From NCBI GenBank assembly GCA_964429675.1, contig CAYSDF010000003.1, positions 1 to 30,183 of the forward strand: a DNA stretch of 30,183 nt. The letters are read 5' to 3'. The notes below the pieces were generated by a model. The model saw nothing but the letters and a program-made list of their open reading frames with translations, was not told the DNA's origin and searched no databases. Source of the DNA: GWA2-44-9 sp964429675. GTDB taxonomy: Bacteria; Patescibacteriota; Minisyncoccia; 2-02-FULL-40-12; GWA2-44-9. The stretch's first letter is position 1; each line of letters starts with the position of its first letter. Both the position numbers and the translations under genes were made by a program. Shown here piece by piece: positions 13,528 to 20,488 of the stretch.

Positions 13528-14106
13528 ATGGATATATTTGCTTCTCCTTGGCCGGTAAATCTTTTGATTCTTGTTCCGGTAATTACGTTTTTCGTGTTGC
13601 GCAAAAATAAACTAAACATTTCTAGTCAGACTTTAATTGTCGCCGCTATATTTGGCTTTGCTTTCGGATTCGTCGAGGCTGCCTGCGTGGTATTTCTTAG
13701 AGCCGCCTCAGGTTTTCTTCCGGGCTATATGGTCAGTCTTACAGAAGCCGCCCGGCAATCATTTAGCGTCTATCAGCAAAACATAGCCCAGAATAATTTA
13801 CCCCAAAGCTTATTTAAAGTTGAGTTTTTTCGGGAAGCCGCAACAATGATCATGCTTTTAGGAATTGCTTTTTTGTCGGCTACAAAAATAAAAGAGCGAA
13901 TGGCGATGTTTCTTTGGGTTTTTGCCGCTTGGGATATATTTTATTATGCCGGACTTTGGCTGACTGTCCGTTGGCCCTACTCTCTTACTACTCCCGATAC
14001 TTTATTTTTAATTCCCGTCCCTTGGTATGCCCAGGTTTGGTTTCCTCTGCTGGTAAGTGGGCTGACAATGGTGGTTATTGCATTGAGTAGAAGTAGAGCT
14101 ACTTAG
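13528..14106 (+). CDS. Multi-spanning membrane protein, unknown
   Basis: The protein has 192 residues from ATG 13528 (a TTG two codons earlier lies beside the -10 box). About five hydrophobic helices are visible: LLILVPVITFFVL, IVAAIFGFAFGFVEAACVVFL, AATMIMLLGIAFLSA, MAMFLWVFAAWDIFYYAGLWL and VWFPLLVSGLTMVVIAL. A conserved-looking AWDIFYYAGLWLTVRWP segment sits near residues 148-164. I recognise no family. It is monocistronic with a terminator at 14128-14151. Confidence 0.75.
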   Translation: MDIFASPWPVNLLILVPVITFFVLRKNKLNISSQTLIVAAIFGFAFGFVEAACVVFLRAASGFLPGYMVSLTEAARQSFSVYQQNIAQNNLPQSLFKVEFFREAATMIMLLGIAFLSATKIKERMAMFLWVFAAWDIFYYAGLWLTVRWPYSLTTPDTLFLIPVPWYAQVWFPLLVSGLTMVVIALSRSRAT

Positions 14107-14127
14107 GATTATAAATCGAGCCAATAT

Positions 14128-14151
14128 AAAACTGGTTTTAAAACCAGTTTT
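14128..14151 (+). terminator. Terminator of the 13528-14106 gene
   Basis: A perfect palindrome, AAAACTGGTTTT followed by AAAACCAGTTTT, then TATATTT. It can act in both directions and may also end the tRNA-His transcript. Confidence 0.85.
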
Positions 14152-14161
14152 ATATTTAATG

Positions 14162-14234
14162 GGGGGCTAGAGAGAGTCGAACTCTCGCCCGCAGTTCCAC
14201 AAACTGCTGTGCTAACCGTTACACCATAACCCCC
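14162..14234 (-). tRNA. tRNA-His (GTG)
   Basis: The anticodon arm GCAGT-TTGTGGA-ACTGC has anticodon GTG. The acceptor pairs GGGGTTA with TAGCCCC, and an extra 5' G pairs with C73, the identity mark of tRNA-His. The T arm is GAGAG-TTCGACT-CTCTC. CCA is not encoded. Confidence 0.95.
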
Positions 14235-14237
14235 ATA

Positions 14238-14266
14238 TAATAACTCCTGAATGTCAGGAGTTATTA
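14238..14266. terminator. Hairpin after the 165-residue membrane protein gene
   Basis: TAATAACTCCTGA and TCAGGAGTTATTA pair perfectly around ATG. The U-run is weak (TTATTATAT), but the place after the minus-strand gene and before tRNA-His suggests termination or processing. Confidence 0.65.
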
Positions 14267-14287
14267 GCATTTTACAACATTTTATAC

Positions 14288-14785
14288 CTATTGTAAACGA
14301 CTACCCAAAGAAGCTTTCTTGAAATATTTTGATAAAACATCCTTGATAGTCTCATAAATAACCGGCAATTCAAGATAATCAATGAGGATTGCTATCCATG
14401 CCAGCCATCCCGGTATCAATGATTGCTGGCCATTAAAATGAGCGATCACAAACTCATCGGTTATCCAAAATAGATGCAGCCACTGGCTGTTGATTAAAAT
14501 AATAAACAGAATGCTCTTATAATTTTTCCCTTGTTTAAAAGAATAGATATACAAGAGTGTTGCACTTATAAGAGCAGGTATCTCAAAATAATCCGCCAGG
14601 ATCAAAAGACCCTGATAAAAATCATTCGGGTTAAATAAGGCATGGCCCAATAATCTCCCCGCCACCACATGAGTAGTAAGCCAGAAAAGATGCAGTAATT
14701 GCCAACCAAAAAGAACGGCAACTATTGCCTTATTAAGAGCTAAATTATTTTTGTACCAAGTCCAGAATTTTTGTATAAAGAACAT
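14288..14785 (-). CDS. Four-helix membrane protein with internal duplication
   Basis: The 165-residue protein has four hydrophobic helices and two similar halves: VLFGWQLLHLFWLTTHVVAGRL then IPALISATLLYIY, and IILINSQWLHLFWITDEFVIA then LAWIAILIDYLELPVIY. Both halves contain a (Q)(L/W)LHLFW(L/I)T motif and an (A)DYFE(I)P / IDYLELP motif, so it probably arose by duplication. I recognise no family. TATTAT lies 6 bases before the ATG with TTAACT 16 bases further up, so the mRNA may be leaderless. Confidence 0.75.
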   Translation of the reverse strand: MFFIQKFWTWYKNNLALNKAIVAVLFGWQLLHLFWLTTHVVAGRLLGHALFNPNDFYQGLLILADYFEIPALISATLLYIYSFKQGKNYKSILFIILINSQWLHLFWITDEFVIAHFNGQQSLIPGWLAWIAILIDYLELPVIYETIKDVLSKYFKKASLGSRLQ

Positions 14786-14862
14786 ATCGTTATAATAATC
14801 ATGGGTATTTCGTAGTTAACTTGTTAGAATCTCAACTTAACATGGTTTGAGTCAATTAAAAA

Positions 14863-14879
14863 GCCGATTATTAGTCGGC
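14863..14879 (-). terminator. Terminator of the 142-residue gene
   Basis: GCCGA/TCGGC stem followed on the minus strand by TTTTTAATT, directly after the stop codon at 14886-14888. Confidence 0.85.
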
Positions 14880-14885
14880 GAATTA

Positions 14886-15311
14886 TTAACGCAATAGTAA
14901 GATGGCTGGCTTTCTACTATTAAGTTGCCATTGAGCACCTTCGCGTATCCAACTGATGGGTAAATGTAATAACTTCTCACGTGTCTCTTTGTTAAGCTGT
15001 GAAAATGGATAGGCCTTACTACTTAATTGCTCTCTAATTTCTCTTCCTCTGAGATATAGGATCTTATCAAGGGCCTTGCTCGACAAGGGTTTTAGAAGCT
15101 CAGATGTATACGAAATGTCTCTGGCATCATTGCCAATTTTTTGTCGCTCGGCACTTTCTAATCTACTTTGTGTGGCTAAAACAAAACGAACTATCTGCTC
15201 AATATTAGCCGTCATCACACCAAATTCAGTTCCTGCAGGTGCAATGAGTGACGGAAATCTCTTGGAAGTTAAACGTGCGATTCTTGCTACGCGACTTTCT
15301 TTTCGAGCCAT
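14886..15311 (-). CDS. Basic hypothetical protein
   Basis: From ATG 15311 the protein has 141 residues and starts MARKESRVARIARLTSKRFP. This start has AAGGA 8 bases upstream; longer versions would begin upstream of the predicted transcription start. It is rich in Arg and Lys, mostly helical, with no membrane segment (MTANIEQIVRFVLATQSRLESAERQKIGNDARD). I recognise no family. It is monocistronic with a near-consensus promoter and a terminator. Confidence 0.65.
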   Translation of the reverse strand: MARKESRVARIARLTSKRFPSLIAPAGTEFGVMTANIEQIVRFVLATQSRLESAERQKIGNDARDISYTSELLKPLSSKALDKILYLRGREIREQLSSKAYPFSQLNKETREKLLHLPISWIREGAQWQLNSRKPAILLLR

Positions 15312-15346
15312 AAATGCCATCCTTATTTTTATCTGAACTGCTGGCA

Positions 15347-15375
15347 ATAATATACGCGCCTAATGCATTTGTCAA
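15347..15375 (-). promoter_or_regulatory. Promoter of the 141-residue gene
   Basis: TTGACA (15370-15375) and TATTAT (15347-15352) are 17 bases apart on the minus strand. Confidence 0.8.
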
Positions 15376-15483
15376 TATTTTTCGCTTTATTTCAACTCCC
15401 GGCAAGGTTATTAAGAAAATTCTACAATGGTCTGCTTTGTGGGAGGAGGTTGGAACTTGGTTAGCTCACATTACAGATTGATA

Positions 15484-15507
15484 AAAAAAGACCGACATTA
15501 GTCGGTA
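15484..15507 (-). terminator. Terminator of the 70-residue gene
   Basis: ACCGAC (15491-15496) pairs with GTCGGT (15501-15506), followed on the minus strand by CTTTTTTT. It begins inside the end of the coding region. Confidence 0.85.
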
Positions 15508-15710
15508 TATTGAATGCAAAGATATCCCCTGGTCTTAGCTGGCCTAACACTAACCACAATGAACCCCGGCTTATTTACAACTTGAGTTAGTATTTCTGCA
15601 GGTCCATAACCTGTTTCTTTTTCTCTCTCAGAATATGTATAGCTTAGAAAAGCTATTAGAATCAATATGATTAAAAAGCCAAAAGATAAGGCTAGCCAAG
15701 GTTTTTTCAT
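15498..15710 (-). CDS. Small single-pass membrane protein
   Basis: The 70-residue protein starts with an uncleaved-looking membrane helix (LALSFGFLIILILIAFLSYTY, residues 6-26) and has a short hydrophilic tail that should lie outside. AGGAG lies 5 bases upstream of the ATG. I recognise no family. Its promoter is covered by a perfect 11-bp dyad, so it is likely controlled by a repressor. Confidence 0.65.
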   Translation of the reverse strand: MKKPWLALSFGFLIILILIAFLSYTYSEREKETGYGPAEILTQVVNKPGFIVVSVRPAKTRGYLCIQYTD

Positions 15711-15739
15711 CTTGACTCCTAATTATTACGAACTCAAAA

Positions 15740-15769
15740 CAGAATACCACCAGAGTGGTATTCTGTCAA
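15740..15769 (-). promoter_or_regulatory. Promoter with built-in operator dyad
   Basis: TTGACA (15764-15769) and TATTCT (15741-15746) are 17 bases apart on the minus strand. A perfect dyad, CAGAATACCAC (15740-15750) and GTGGTATTCTG (15755-15765), covers the spacer, the whole -10 and the end of the -35. Such placement fits an operator blocking RNA polymerase. In RNA it would be cut by the start site, so a transcript hairpin is not the explanation. Confidence 0.75.
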
Positions 15770-15802
15770 CCTGTCGGCTTTGTGAGAGAGGGTTGAGTAA
15801 TT

Positions 15803-15822
15803 AAAAAGCCGACTTAGTCGGC
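15803..15822 (-). terminator. Terminator of the 101-residue gene
   Basis: GCCGACT/AGTCGGC stem followed on the minus strand by TTTTTAATT. Confidence 0.88.
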
Positions 15823-15834
15823 AGATGTAGATAC

Positions 15835-16140
15835 TTAAGTCCCCTGAGCCTCAAGAGGCCAGAACTCAATGATGTCTCCCCAATAGAGATCCTCGAGCCT
15901 ATCGCCCAGTTGAACCCGAACTCTGTTGGCATCCTCCACAGCATTCAGTGCTGTAGGATCATCGTCTCTGACATCTTCGGTTAAAACAAGCAATTGATCA
16001 TTAGATACAAGACCGCGGAATACGGCCTCTTCTGTAATCTGGCCAACGCCTACACCCAAATGAACTTTCTTCCCTTCAAGTCCGGCCCACTCTTTTAGAG
16101 TAAGGTCAAAACCATTTTGAATGTTCTTCGGTGCCTGCAT
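15835..16140 (-). CDS. Small acidic hypothetical protein
   Basis: The 101-residue protein (MQAPKNIQNGFDLTLKEW...) looks like a compact beta-rich soluble domain: HLGVGVGQITEEAVFRGLVS, DQLLVLTEDV, RVRVQLGDRLEDLYWGDIIEFWPL. I recognise no family. A strong AGGAGG lies 6 bases upstream of the ATG, and it has its own promoter and terminator. Confidence 0.7.
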   Translation of the reverse strand: MQAPKNIQNGFDLTLKEWAGLEGKKVHLGVGVGQITEEAVFRGLVSNDQLLVLTEDVRDDDPTALNAVEDANRVRVQLGDRLEDLYWGDIIEFWPLEAQGT

Positions 16141-16167
16141 TGAAAACCTCCTTTGTTAAGCTTCCAT

Positions 16168-16196
16168 ATGGTATTACTAATTTCTAGCTTTGTCAA
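16168..16196 (-). promoter_or_regulatory. Promoter of the 101-residue gene
   Basis: TTGACA (16191-16196) and TACCAT (16168-16173) are 17 bases apart on the minus strand. Confidence 0.7.
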
Positions 16197-16229
16197 TTCT
16201 GTCAGGCTGCCTAGGGATAACTGGCTTGT

Positions 16230-16246
16230 ACTGAGCTTGTCGAAGT
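16230..16246. repeat. Intergenic copy of the CTGAGC..GTCGAAG micro-repeat
   Basis: ACTGAGCTTGTCGAAGT is the same dispersed motif that is inserted in dus and alaS. Here it lies free in the spacer after ygiC. Confidence 0.75.
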
Positions 16247-16323
16247 GAAAACTCTGATCCTTAGTAATGTATGAGTATTTTATCAGAAATCCTATAATTA
16301 CTACTGTGTAACAGTTTTTGTTA

Positions 16324-16356
16324 AAAAAACCTCGCACCAGACGAAGCACGAGGCTT
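16324..16356 (-). terminator. Terminator of the ygiBC-like operon
   Basis: CCTCG/CGAGG stem with a 14-base loop, followed on the minus strand by TTTTTTT. Confidence 0.8.
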
Positions 16357-16376
16357 TTGTCTTAATGTGCGAGGCG

Positions 16377-17516
16377 TTATTCGAACAAATGAGGAACGAA
16401 ACGGCTTAAGTTGTCAGTAATTGGGCCATCTGATTCACGGATTCCCATGCCACCAGATTGACCATCGATCACCCAACTTCCAATTACAGGATGATTGCCG
16501 CCACAATCAGGAATTGGCGCAACTGCTTGATACACAAATCCCTCTTCTCCATAGTCACCCGATGTGTCTACAGTAGCTCCGCTCGTCACCAGAGAAATAT
16601 TGGCCCCCTCTCGAGAAAGAAAGGGCTTTTTTACATATTCAGTAAGGCCTTTGGGCTCTTGGAGATGAGCTTCGAGAAGATTTGGATGTCCTGGATACAA
16701 TTCCCAAAGAATTGCCAGAAGACCTTTATTCGACCAGAGCATCTTCCAGATTGGCTCAATCCACTGCATCTGAGTATAATTCGCCAACATCTGGGGACCG
16801 AACTTCTCATGAACCAACCACTCCCAAGGATATAACTTGAAGATTGATTGGATTTTATTATCGGCTTGATCTACGAATTCATGATTGTCAGTATCCCAAC
16901 CAATGTCACCAATAATTAGGCCGGCTGTTTTTAGACCAGCTTCTTCGGCTGTATCCCGCAAATAGGTCGCGGTGATCAGATCCTCACCCATTTGTTCTTC
17001 AACGTGGGCAAAGTATAGCGGTGATCCAGTAAGGTACTCGCGAAGTTCCTTCCACTTTGCCACAAGCCTCTCATGGATAGAATTGAACTGATCGGCACTC
17101 TTAAATTTTTCCTGTAGCCAATACCACTGAACCACCGAGGCCTCAAGAAGACCCGTGGGCGTATCAGCGTTATACTCGAGCATCTTCGGCGGTTTTATGC
17201 CATCGTATGCAAGATCAAACCGTCCATAAATCGCTGGCGGCTCTGCTTCCCAGGCCCATTTGATCATGGGGATAGCCTGAGAAGGAATTCCAAGTTCTGC
17301 AAAGCGATCATGATCAATGATGTGTTGACCAGCTTCTAGGCAAAGCTTCTGAAGTTCATCCGTAGCTGCTTCAAGCTCGTCAACTTCTCTTGAATTGAAA
17401 CGATAGTAAGCCGACTCATTCCAATAAATTCCGCCCTTGGTATGATGGTAGATAAGGCCAAGTTCCTCGACCTTTTTTTGCCAATCTGATCTCGGTGCCG
17501 TTAAGACTCTTTGCAT
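16377..17516 (-). CDS. ygiC: Glutathionylspermidine synthase family protein (YgiC-like)
   Basis: The 379-residue protein matches the ATP-grasp C-N ligase family of the synthetase half of GspSA and of E. coli YgiC/YjfC (about 386). Family signatures: FDLAYDGIKPPKMLEYNADTPTGLLEAS (about 100-127), LYFAHVEEQMGEDLITATYLRDTAEEAG, LLAILWELYPGHPNLLEA, EYVKKPFLSREGANI and the end GNHPVIGSWVIDGQSGGMGIRESDGPITDNLSRFVPHLF. It lacks the amidase half, so it cannot be a bifunctional Gsp enzyme; the real ligation product of YgiC proteins is not known. AGGAG lies 6 bases upstream. The gene follows the ygiB-like gene by 9 bases. Confidence 0.92.
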   Translation of the reverse strand: MQRVLTAPRSDWQKKVEELGLIYHHTKGGIYWNESAYYRFNSREVDELEAATDELQKLCLEAGQHIIDHDRFAELGIPSQAIPMIKWAWEAEPPAIYGRFDLAYDGIKPPKMLEYNADTPTGLLEASVVQWYWLQEKFKSADQFNSIHERLVAKWKELREYLTGSPLYFAHVEEQMGEDLITATYLRDTAEEAGLKTAGLIIGDIGWDTDNHEFVDQADNKIQSIFKLYPWEWLVHEKFGPQMLANYTQMQWIEPIWKMLWSNKGLLAILWELYPGHPNLLEAHLQEPKGLTEYVKKPFLSREGANISLVTSGATVDTSGDYGEEGFVYQAVAPIPDCGGNHPVIGSWVIDGQSGGMGIRESDGPITDNLSRFVPHLFE

Positions 17517-17525
17517 TATAATCTC

Positions 17526-17876
17526 CTAACTCGCAGTACCTGCACCATGAGCAGTACTACCAAAACCACCACGCACGACGTTTGGCCGCGCTACAGATGT
17601 AGAAGGCCTTGAAAATGTGCCTGATTCCGGTGCTCGATTACCAATCATAGGTTGACCATAGCTGCGTGGATAATAATACCAGTGATAAAATGGAACATAT
17701 CCGGCGCCATGATTTTGTCGCTGCTCCTCATCACATCGCTCTGTGGCAACAATCGTTTTATTATTATCGACACAAGTCTGCATATGAGTCGCACCTGAAT
17801 CACCGCAACCAGCCGCTAAGGCAGCAGCAGAAATTACATGAACCAGAGATAGCTTAACGAACCTACTCTTCCGCAT
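17526..17876 (-). CDS. ygiB: YgiB-like (DUF1190) secreted or lipoprotein
   Basis: From ATG 17876 (AGAGGA 5 bases upstream) the protein has 116 residues. The N-terminus MRKSRFVKLSLVHVISAAALAAGCG is a signal peptide with a lipobox-like LAAGC. The middle has a C...C pair (MQTCVDNNKTIVATERCDEEQ) and the tail is low-complexity with VVRGGFGSTAHG, which resembles the TRGGFG ending of E. coli YgiB. Pairing with a ygiC-like gene supports the assignment. It should sit outside the cytoplasmic membrane. A TTG start at 17903 is possible but lies almost at the predicted transcription start. Confidence 0.75.
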   Translation of the reverse strand: MRKSRFVKLSLVHVISAAALAAGCGDSGATHMQTCVDNNKTIVATERCDEEQRQNHGAGYVPFYHWYYYPRSYGQPMIGNRAPESGTFSRPSTSVARPNVVRGGFGSTAHGAGTAS

Positions 17877-17920
17877 TTGTGTCCTCTTGTACTCAATTTT
17901 CAAAATACATACGCTTAAAG

Positions 17921-17949
17921 ATTATACGATAGTTACGCTACAAAGTCAA
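17921..17949 (-). promoter_or_regulatory. Promoter of the ygiBC-like operon
   Basis: TTGACT (17944-17949) and TATAAT (17921-17926) are 17 bases apart on the minus strand. Confidence 0.85.
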
Positions 17950-18043
17950 ATAAATTCGTAAAGACCGGCATCCCGACATAAATAGATCTATAATCCTACC
18001 CTATTGATGGCACTTTCATATTTCTAGACAAGAGGATTACCAC

Positions 18044-18331
18044 ATGAATCTATACGAGAAAAACCATCTTGGCTTAAGTCGGAAGACCGGGTTTTCAATT
18101 TCTCTAATCGCCGTCATCATTGTTTCATCACTTCTATTACTGCTTGGAGCAGAAGCTGGCCAAGGAGTACGGTATCTTGTGGCATGTGTTGTGGTTCCAT
18201 TTTTATTGTGGGGATTTATAAGTTTTGTATGGAATCCTCCAGGCTCGGCTCGGCTATCCTTAACTGGTATGCCAGTATGGGCCCAGTGGCTATTGGTGTT
18301 AGTACTTGTAGCTTTTGTAATATTCTTATGA
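18044..18331 (+). CDS. Three-helix membrane protein, unknown
   Basis: The 95-residue protein has three hydrophobic helices: FSISLIAVIIVSSLLLLLGA, VRYLVACVVVPFLLWGFISFVW and WAQWLLVLVLVAFVIFL. AGAGGA lies 7 bases upstream of the ATG and a terminator follows. It is divergent from the ygiBC-like pair with 167 bases between; a TATAAT stands at 17990-17995. The frame on the opposite strand is rejected as it has no such signals. I recognise no family. Confidence 0.75.
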   Translation: MNLYEKNHLGLSRKTGFSISLIAVIIVSSLLLLLGAEAGQGVRYLVACVVVPFLLWGFISFVWNPPGSARLSLTGMPVWAQWLLVLVLVAFVIFL

Positions 18332-18341
18332 TTCAATGATC

Positions 18342-18370
18342 AAACTCTGTACTAACTACAGAGTTTTTTA
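18342..18370 (+). terminator. Terminator of the 95-residue gene
   Basis: AAACTCTGT (18342-18350) pairs with ACAGAGTTT (18358-18366), followed by TTTATTT. Confidence 0.9.
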
Positions 18371-18378
18371 TTTATCAG

Positions 18379-18449
18379 TCGGGATGCTGGGAGTCGAACC
18401 CAGTCTAACTGGTCCCAAACCAGTCGTACCACCGTCATACGCCATCCCG
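18379..18449 (-). tRNA. tRNA-Pro (TGG)
   Basis: Acceptor CGGGATG/CATCCCG, anticodon arm ACTGG-TTTGGGA-CCAGT with anticodon TGG, T arm CTGGG-TTCGACT-CCCAG. The D arm is short. CCA is not encoded. Confidence 0.92.
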
Positions 18450-18474
18450 ATATTTTACTAGTAAGAATGTCTCG

Positions 18475-18494
18475 CCTGCCTGCCGGCAGGCAGG
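18475..18494. mobile_element. 20-bp GC palindrome, second copy
   Basis: Identical to 2282-2301. It sits directly after a tRNA-like 5' half (GTAGCAC) and before CGAGACATTC. Translated on the plus strand it gives the LPAGRQ peptide. Confidence 0.85.
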
Positions 18495-18517
18495 TGCTAC
18501 CGTTACACTACATCCCG
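18495..18517 (-). pseudogene. tRNA 5'-half fragment
   Basis: On the minus strand the sequence CGGGATGTAGTGTAACGGTA followed by GCA has the acceptor 5' strand and D arm of a tRNA whose acceptor equals that of the neighbouring tRNA-Pro. The anticodon arm is replaced by the 20-bp palindrome and unrelated sequence up to the intact tRNA-Pro 50 bases on. It is most likely a decayed tRNA-Pro copy. Confidence 0.65.
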
Positions 18518-18520
18518 TTG

Positions 18521-18675
18521 CAGCGAAGGGCCACGAACATTAAAGGTAAAGTTCTAATAAAGAAGTCCCTTTCTGAACTGCTTTCGAGAAATTTGCTTCT
18601 TTATTATAACTTTACTAGTAACTGGATCCCGCCAGGGCGGGATGAAATCCAGTTATTAATGTTTGGGGTCGCTGT
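18521..18675 (-). repeat. Structured element R4 (before the tRNA-Pro fragment)
   Basis: The outer stem joins AACATTAA (18536-18543) with TTAATGTT (18656-18663), extended by CAGCGA..GGCC/GGGGTCGCTG. The second arm joins GTAAAGTT..AATAAAGAAG with CTTCTTTATT..ACTTTAC, and its loop has TCCCTTTCTGAACTGCTTTC, the family core. The third arm is AACTGGAT-CCCGCC/GGCGGG-ATCCAGTT. On the minus strand it begins within the stop region of the upstream gene and ends 3 bases before the tRNA-like fragment. Confidence 0.85.
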
Positions 18676-18678
18676 CTT

Positions 18679-19056
18679 CTATTTCATTTTTAACTCCGCC
18701 CATGGATCAGGTCTTTCTTTTCTGGCAATTAGCTCATCTACATTCTCTTTCCAAAATTTAACATCTTGTCTCATTGAATCTCTGGCCTCGTTATTATCAG
18801 TATGTACCAGTAATATTAATTGCTTCTTCATTAATTCCGGATGCTCAGTCATTAACCATTTTAAAGCTCCTCGGCCTTCATTTTCTAAACCTGGCTCACC
18901 TAAATCATTATCAAAGCTAATACCTTCGATCTCCTCTCCATCATCCAGCGCCTTTTCTATTAATGCCTTAAAGTCTCTGACATTAAGCACCCTCTCCCAG
19001 CCTGGCGGAGTTTTTCGACTTGGAGATTTTAAATCATCATCTAAATATATTTTCAT
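18679..19056 (-). CDS. Cyclic-phosphate processing receiver-like (cREC) protein
   Basis: The 125-residue protein resembles the receiver-like domain named cREC: MKIYLDDD at the start, PPGWERVLNVRDFKALI, then ISFDNDLGEPGLENEGRGALKWLM (about 46-69) with the paired aspartates, and LILLVHTDNNEARDSMRQ (80-97), where HTDNNEA takes the place of the usual HSxNPxG. It should be a small soluble alpha/beta protein; catalytic role is inferred only from the family. No Shine-Dalgarno is seen. Element R4 follows after 3 bases. Confidence 0.75.
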   Translation of the reverse strand: MKIYLDDDLKSPSRKTPPGWERVLNVRDFKALIEKALDDGEEIEGISFDNDLGEPGLENEGRGALKWLMTEHPELMKKQLILLVHTDNNEARDSMRQDVKFWKENVDELIARKERPDPWAELKMK

Positions 19057-19137
19057 AGTGCGTTTGTTTGACGAAATCCGAACCTTTTTTGAACGGAACC
19101 GATGGCGCGCTTGGCGCGCCGCATTTAGAATTTTAAC

Positions 19138-20484
19138 TTATTCCTTCTGTTCCAACAATCTTCTAACTGTCTTCGGCCAATCGGCTAATGGTTTATCAGT
19201 CAAAAGAGCTGTTGCTTCTTGAGTTGAATATTTGCCTTTATTTACTAATTCCGCATATGAGTTAACTGCACTTTCGATAGTTGCTCTGTATTCCTGCACC
19301 AGCATTCTTTGCGCAGTTTCTTGGTAAAAAGTATCGTTCTTAAATTCTTCCCAATTTCGCAAATAACGAAGGTAATCGTATGCATCATGTTTTCCACTGA
19401 AGAAGAAATAATATAGTTGGCTTTGTAGGGTTTGTAAATTTCTGTCATATAGAGATGCAGTAATTTCATCTCTTGCTTTTTCGAGTGCAGCGTCTCTACT
19501 TGCATCAAAAAAATCTTCAAGGATTACTCTTTTAGTTTCAAGGTCTTGTTCGCCTACATAATCAACTAGTTCTGTTGGAGCTTCTTGGTGCTCAAATACT
19601 GCTCTAAAAAGTTTATTCTTCTGATGCTCGTGCTCATGATTGCGTCGTCTTTGTCCGCTTAAATCTCCGTCGTATCCAACCAGACTAATCCATTTATCTT
19701 TGTTGATTACAACATAATAAACATGATTTTCGCCTCTGGATTGTGATGCAAAACCCCCGTACTTGAAGCCAATTACTGGTTTGTCAGCTCTTTCATATAA
19801 TCTTCCTGAATTAAATCCATTCGCATCAATATCTATAGTCATTGGTCCAACTGTCACATCAATTTTTTCATTTTTATCGATATTCACGCCAGTTAACTCA
19901 CCTACAAGTGCGTGGTCATCTGGAAACTGTTGTCGTACTTCTAGAACTTTTTGGCGGTTTACAAAGTATCCGTCTATAAGCTGTTCTGCAATTTGTTTTT
20001 GTCGTTCATTAAAACCATATTGCGTGGCAAATTTATCAACCAACCCAACAAGTTTTTCTCTCGATATGTCGTGATTAAACTCAATGCCCCTCTCAATAAA
20101 AGTACGGCAAGTGGCCAATCCCTCCCGTTGCCGTGCCAATTTTTCTTTGAAAATATTTAGGGCTTCTCTTTTTTGCTCACTTGGCAAACTTCTTATTTTC
20201 GCCAACTCCTCTTCAGGCGAAAAAGTGCCGTCAATCGGCGAATTATCTCGTAGCTGCTCCTTAAAATCAAAATCTAAAAGTTGGTCAAAATCTTCTTGAC
20301 TAAGTTGTCCAAAATACTCTTTTACTTTAAGACTTTTGTGTTTTAGATAGTCTTTCGCTCCTTCAATAACTCTCTCCATTTTTGAGGGTGTTGGTTTATC
20401 AGCAGCGTGCTCAACCGCCGGACTTGATGGCTGGTTTGACTCTTTGTCTGGATTAAATTGTGGCGGGCTTTCAAATCCTCTCAT
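19138..20484 (-). CDS. Large hypothetical protein with HEHEH motif
   Basis: I do not recognise this 448-residue protein. The first 35 residues are disordered (Pro/Ser/Lys-rich), followed by helical regions to about 200. Residues 205-275 look like a beta domain (DVTVGPMTIDIDANG, KPVIGFKYGGF, NHVYYVVINKDKWISLVGYDG). RRRNHEHEHQKNKLF (280-294) contains His283-Glu284-x-x-His287, the zincin motif, followed by a helical C-terminus with a possible third ligand (Glu or Asp). It has no signal peptide. A metallopeptidase is a reasonable guess but not shown. TAAAAT lies 6 bases before the ATG, inside the end of a decayed HTH gene. Confidence 0.65.
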   Translation of the reverse strand: MRGFESPPQFNPDKESNQPSSPAVEHAADKPTPSKMERVIEGAKDYLKHKSLKVKEYFGQLSQEDFDQLLDFDFKEQLRDNSPIDGTFSPEEELAKIRSLPSEQKREALNIFKEKLARQREGLATCRTFIERGIEFNHDISREKLVGLVDKFATQYGFNERQKQIAEQLIDGYFVNRQKVLEVRQQFPDDHALVGELTGVNIDKNEKIDVTVGPMTIDIDANGFNSGRLYERADKPVIGFKYGGFASQSRGENHVYYVVINKDKWISLVGYDGDLSGQRRRNHEHEHQKNKLFRAVFEHQEAPTELVDYVGEQDLETKRVILEDFFDASRDAALEKARDEITASLYDRNLQTLQSQLYYFFFSGKHDAYDYLRYLRNWEEFKNDTFYQETAQRMLVQEYRATIESAVNSYAELVNKGKYSTQEATALLTDKPLADWPKTVRRLLEQKE

Positions 20485-20488
20485 AGTT

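Noticed and set aside
15376..15480. Possible small gene with GGAGGAGG near 15441-15450 on the plus strand
   Set aside because: No start codon at the right distance opens a frame of useful length before the terminator of the neighbouring gene.
18037..18336. Minus-strand frame opposite the 95-residue membrane protein
   Set aside because: The plus-strand frame has a Shine-Dalgarno, hydrophobic helices and a terminator; the minus frame has none of these.
19104..19120. GGCGCGC..GGCGCGCC near 19104-19120 as a terminator
   Set aside because: It lies between the HEHEH gene and cREC gene on the minus strand without a U-run and with little loop; it is more like another small GC repeat.
18467..19222. 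Long plus-strand frame of 251 codons
   Set aside because: It begins in the 20-bp palindrome (LPAGRQ), runs through R4 and lies antisense to the cREC-like gene; no promoter or Shine-Dalgarno.
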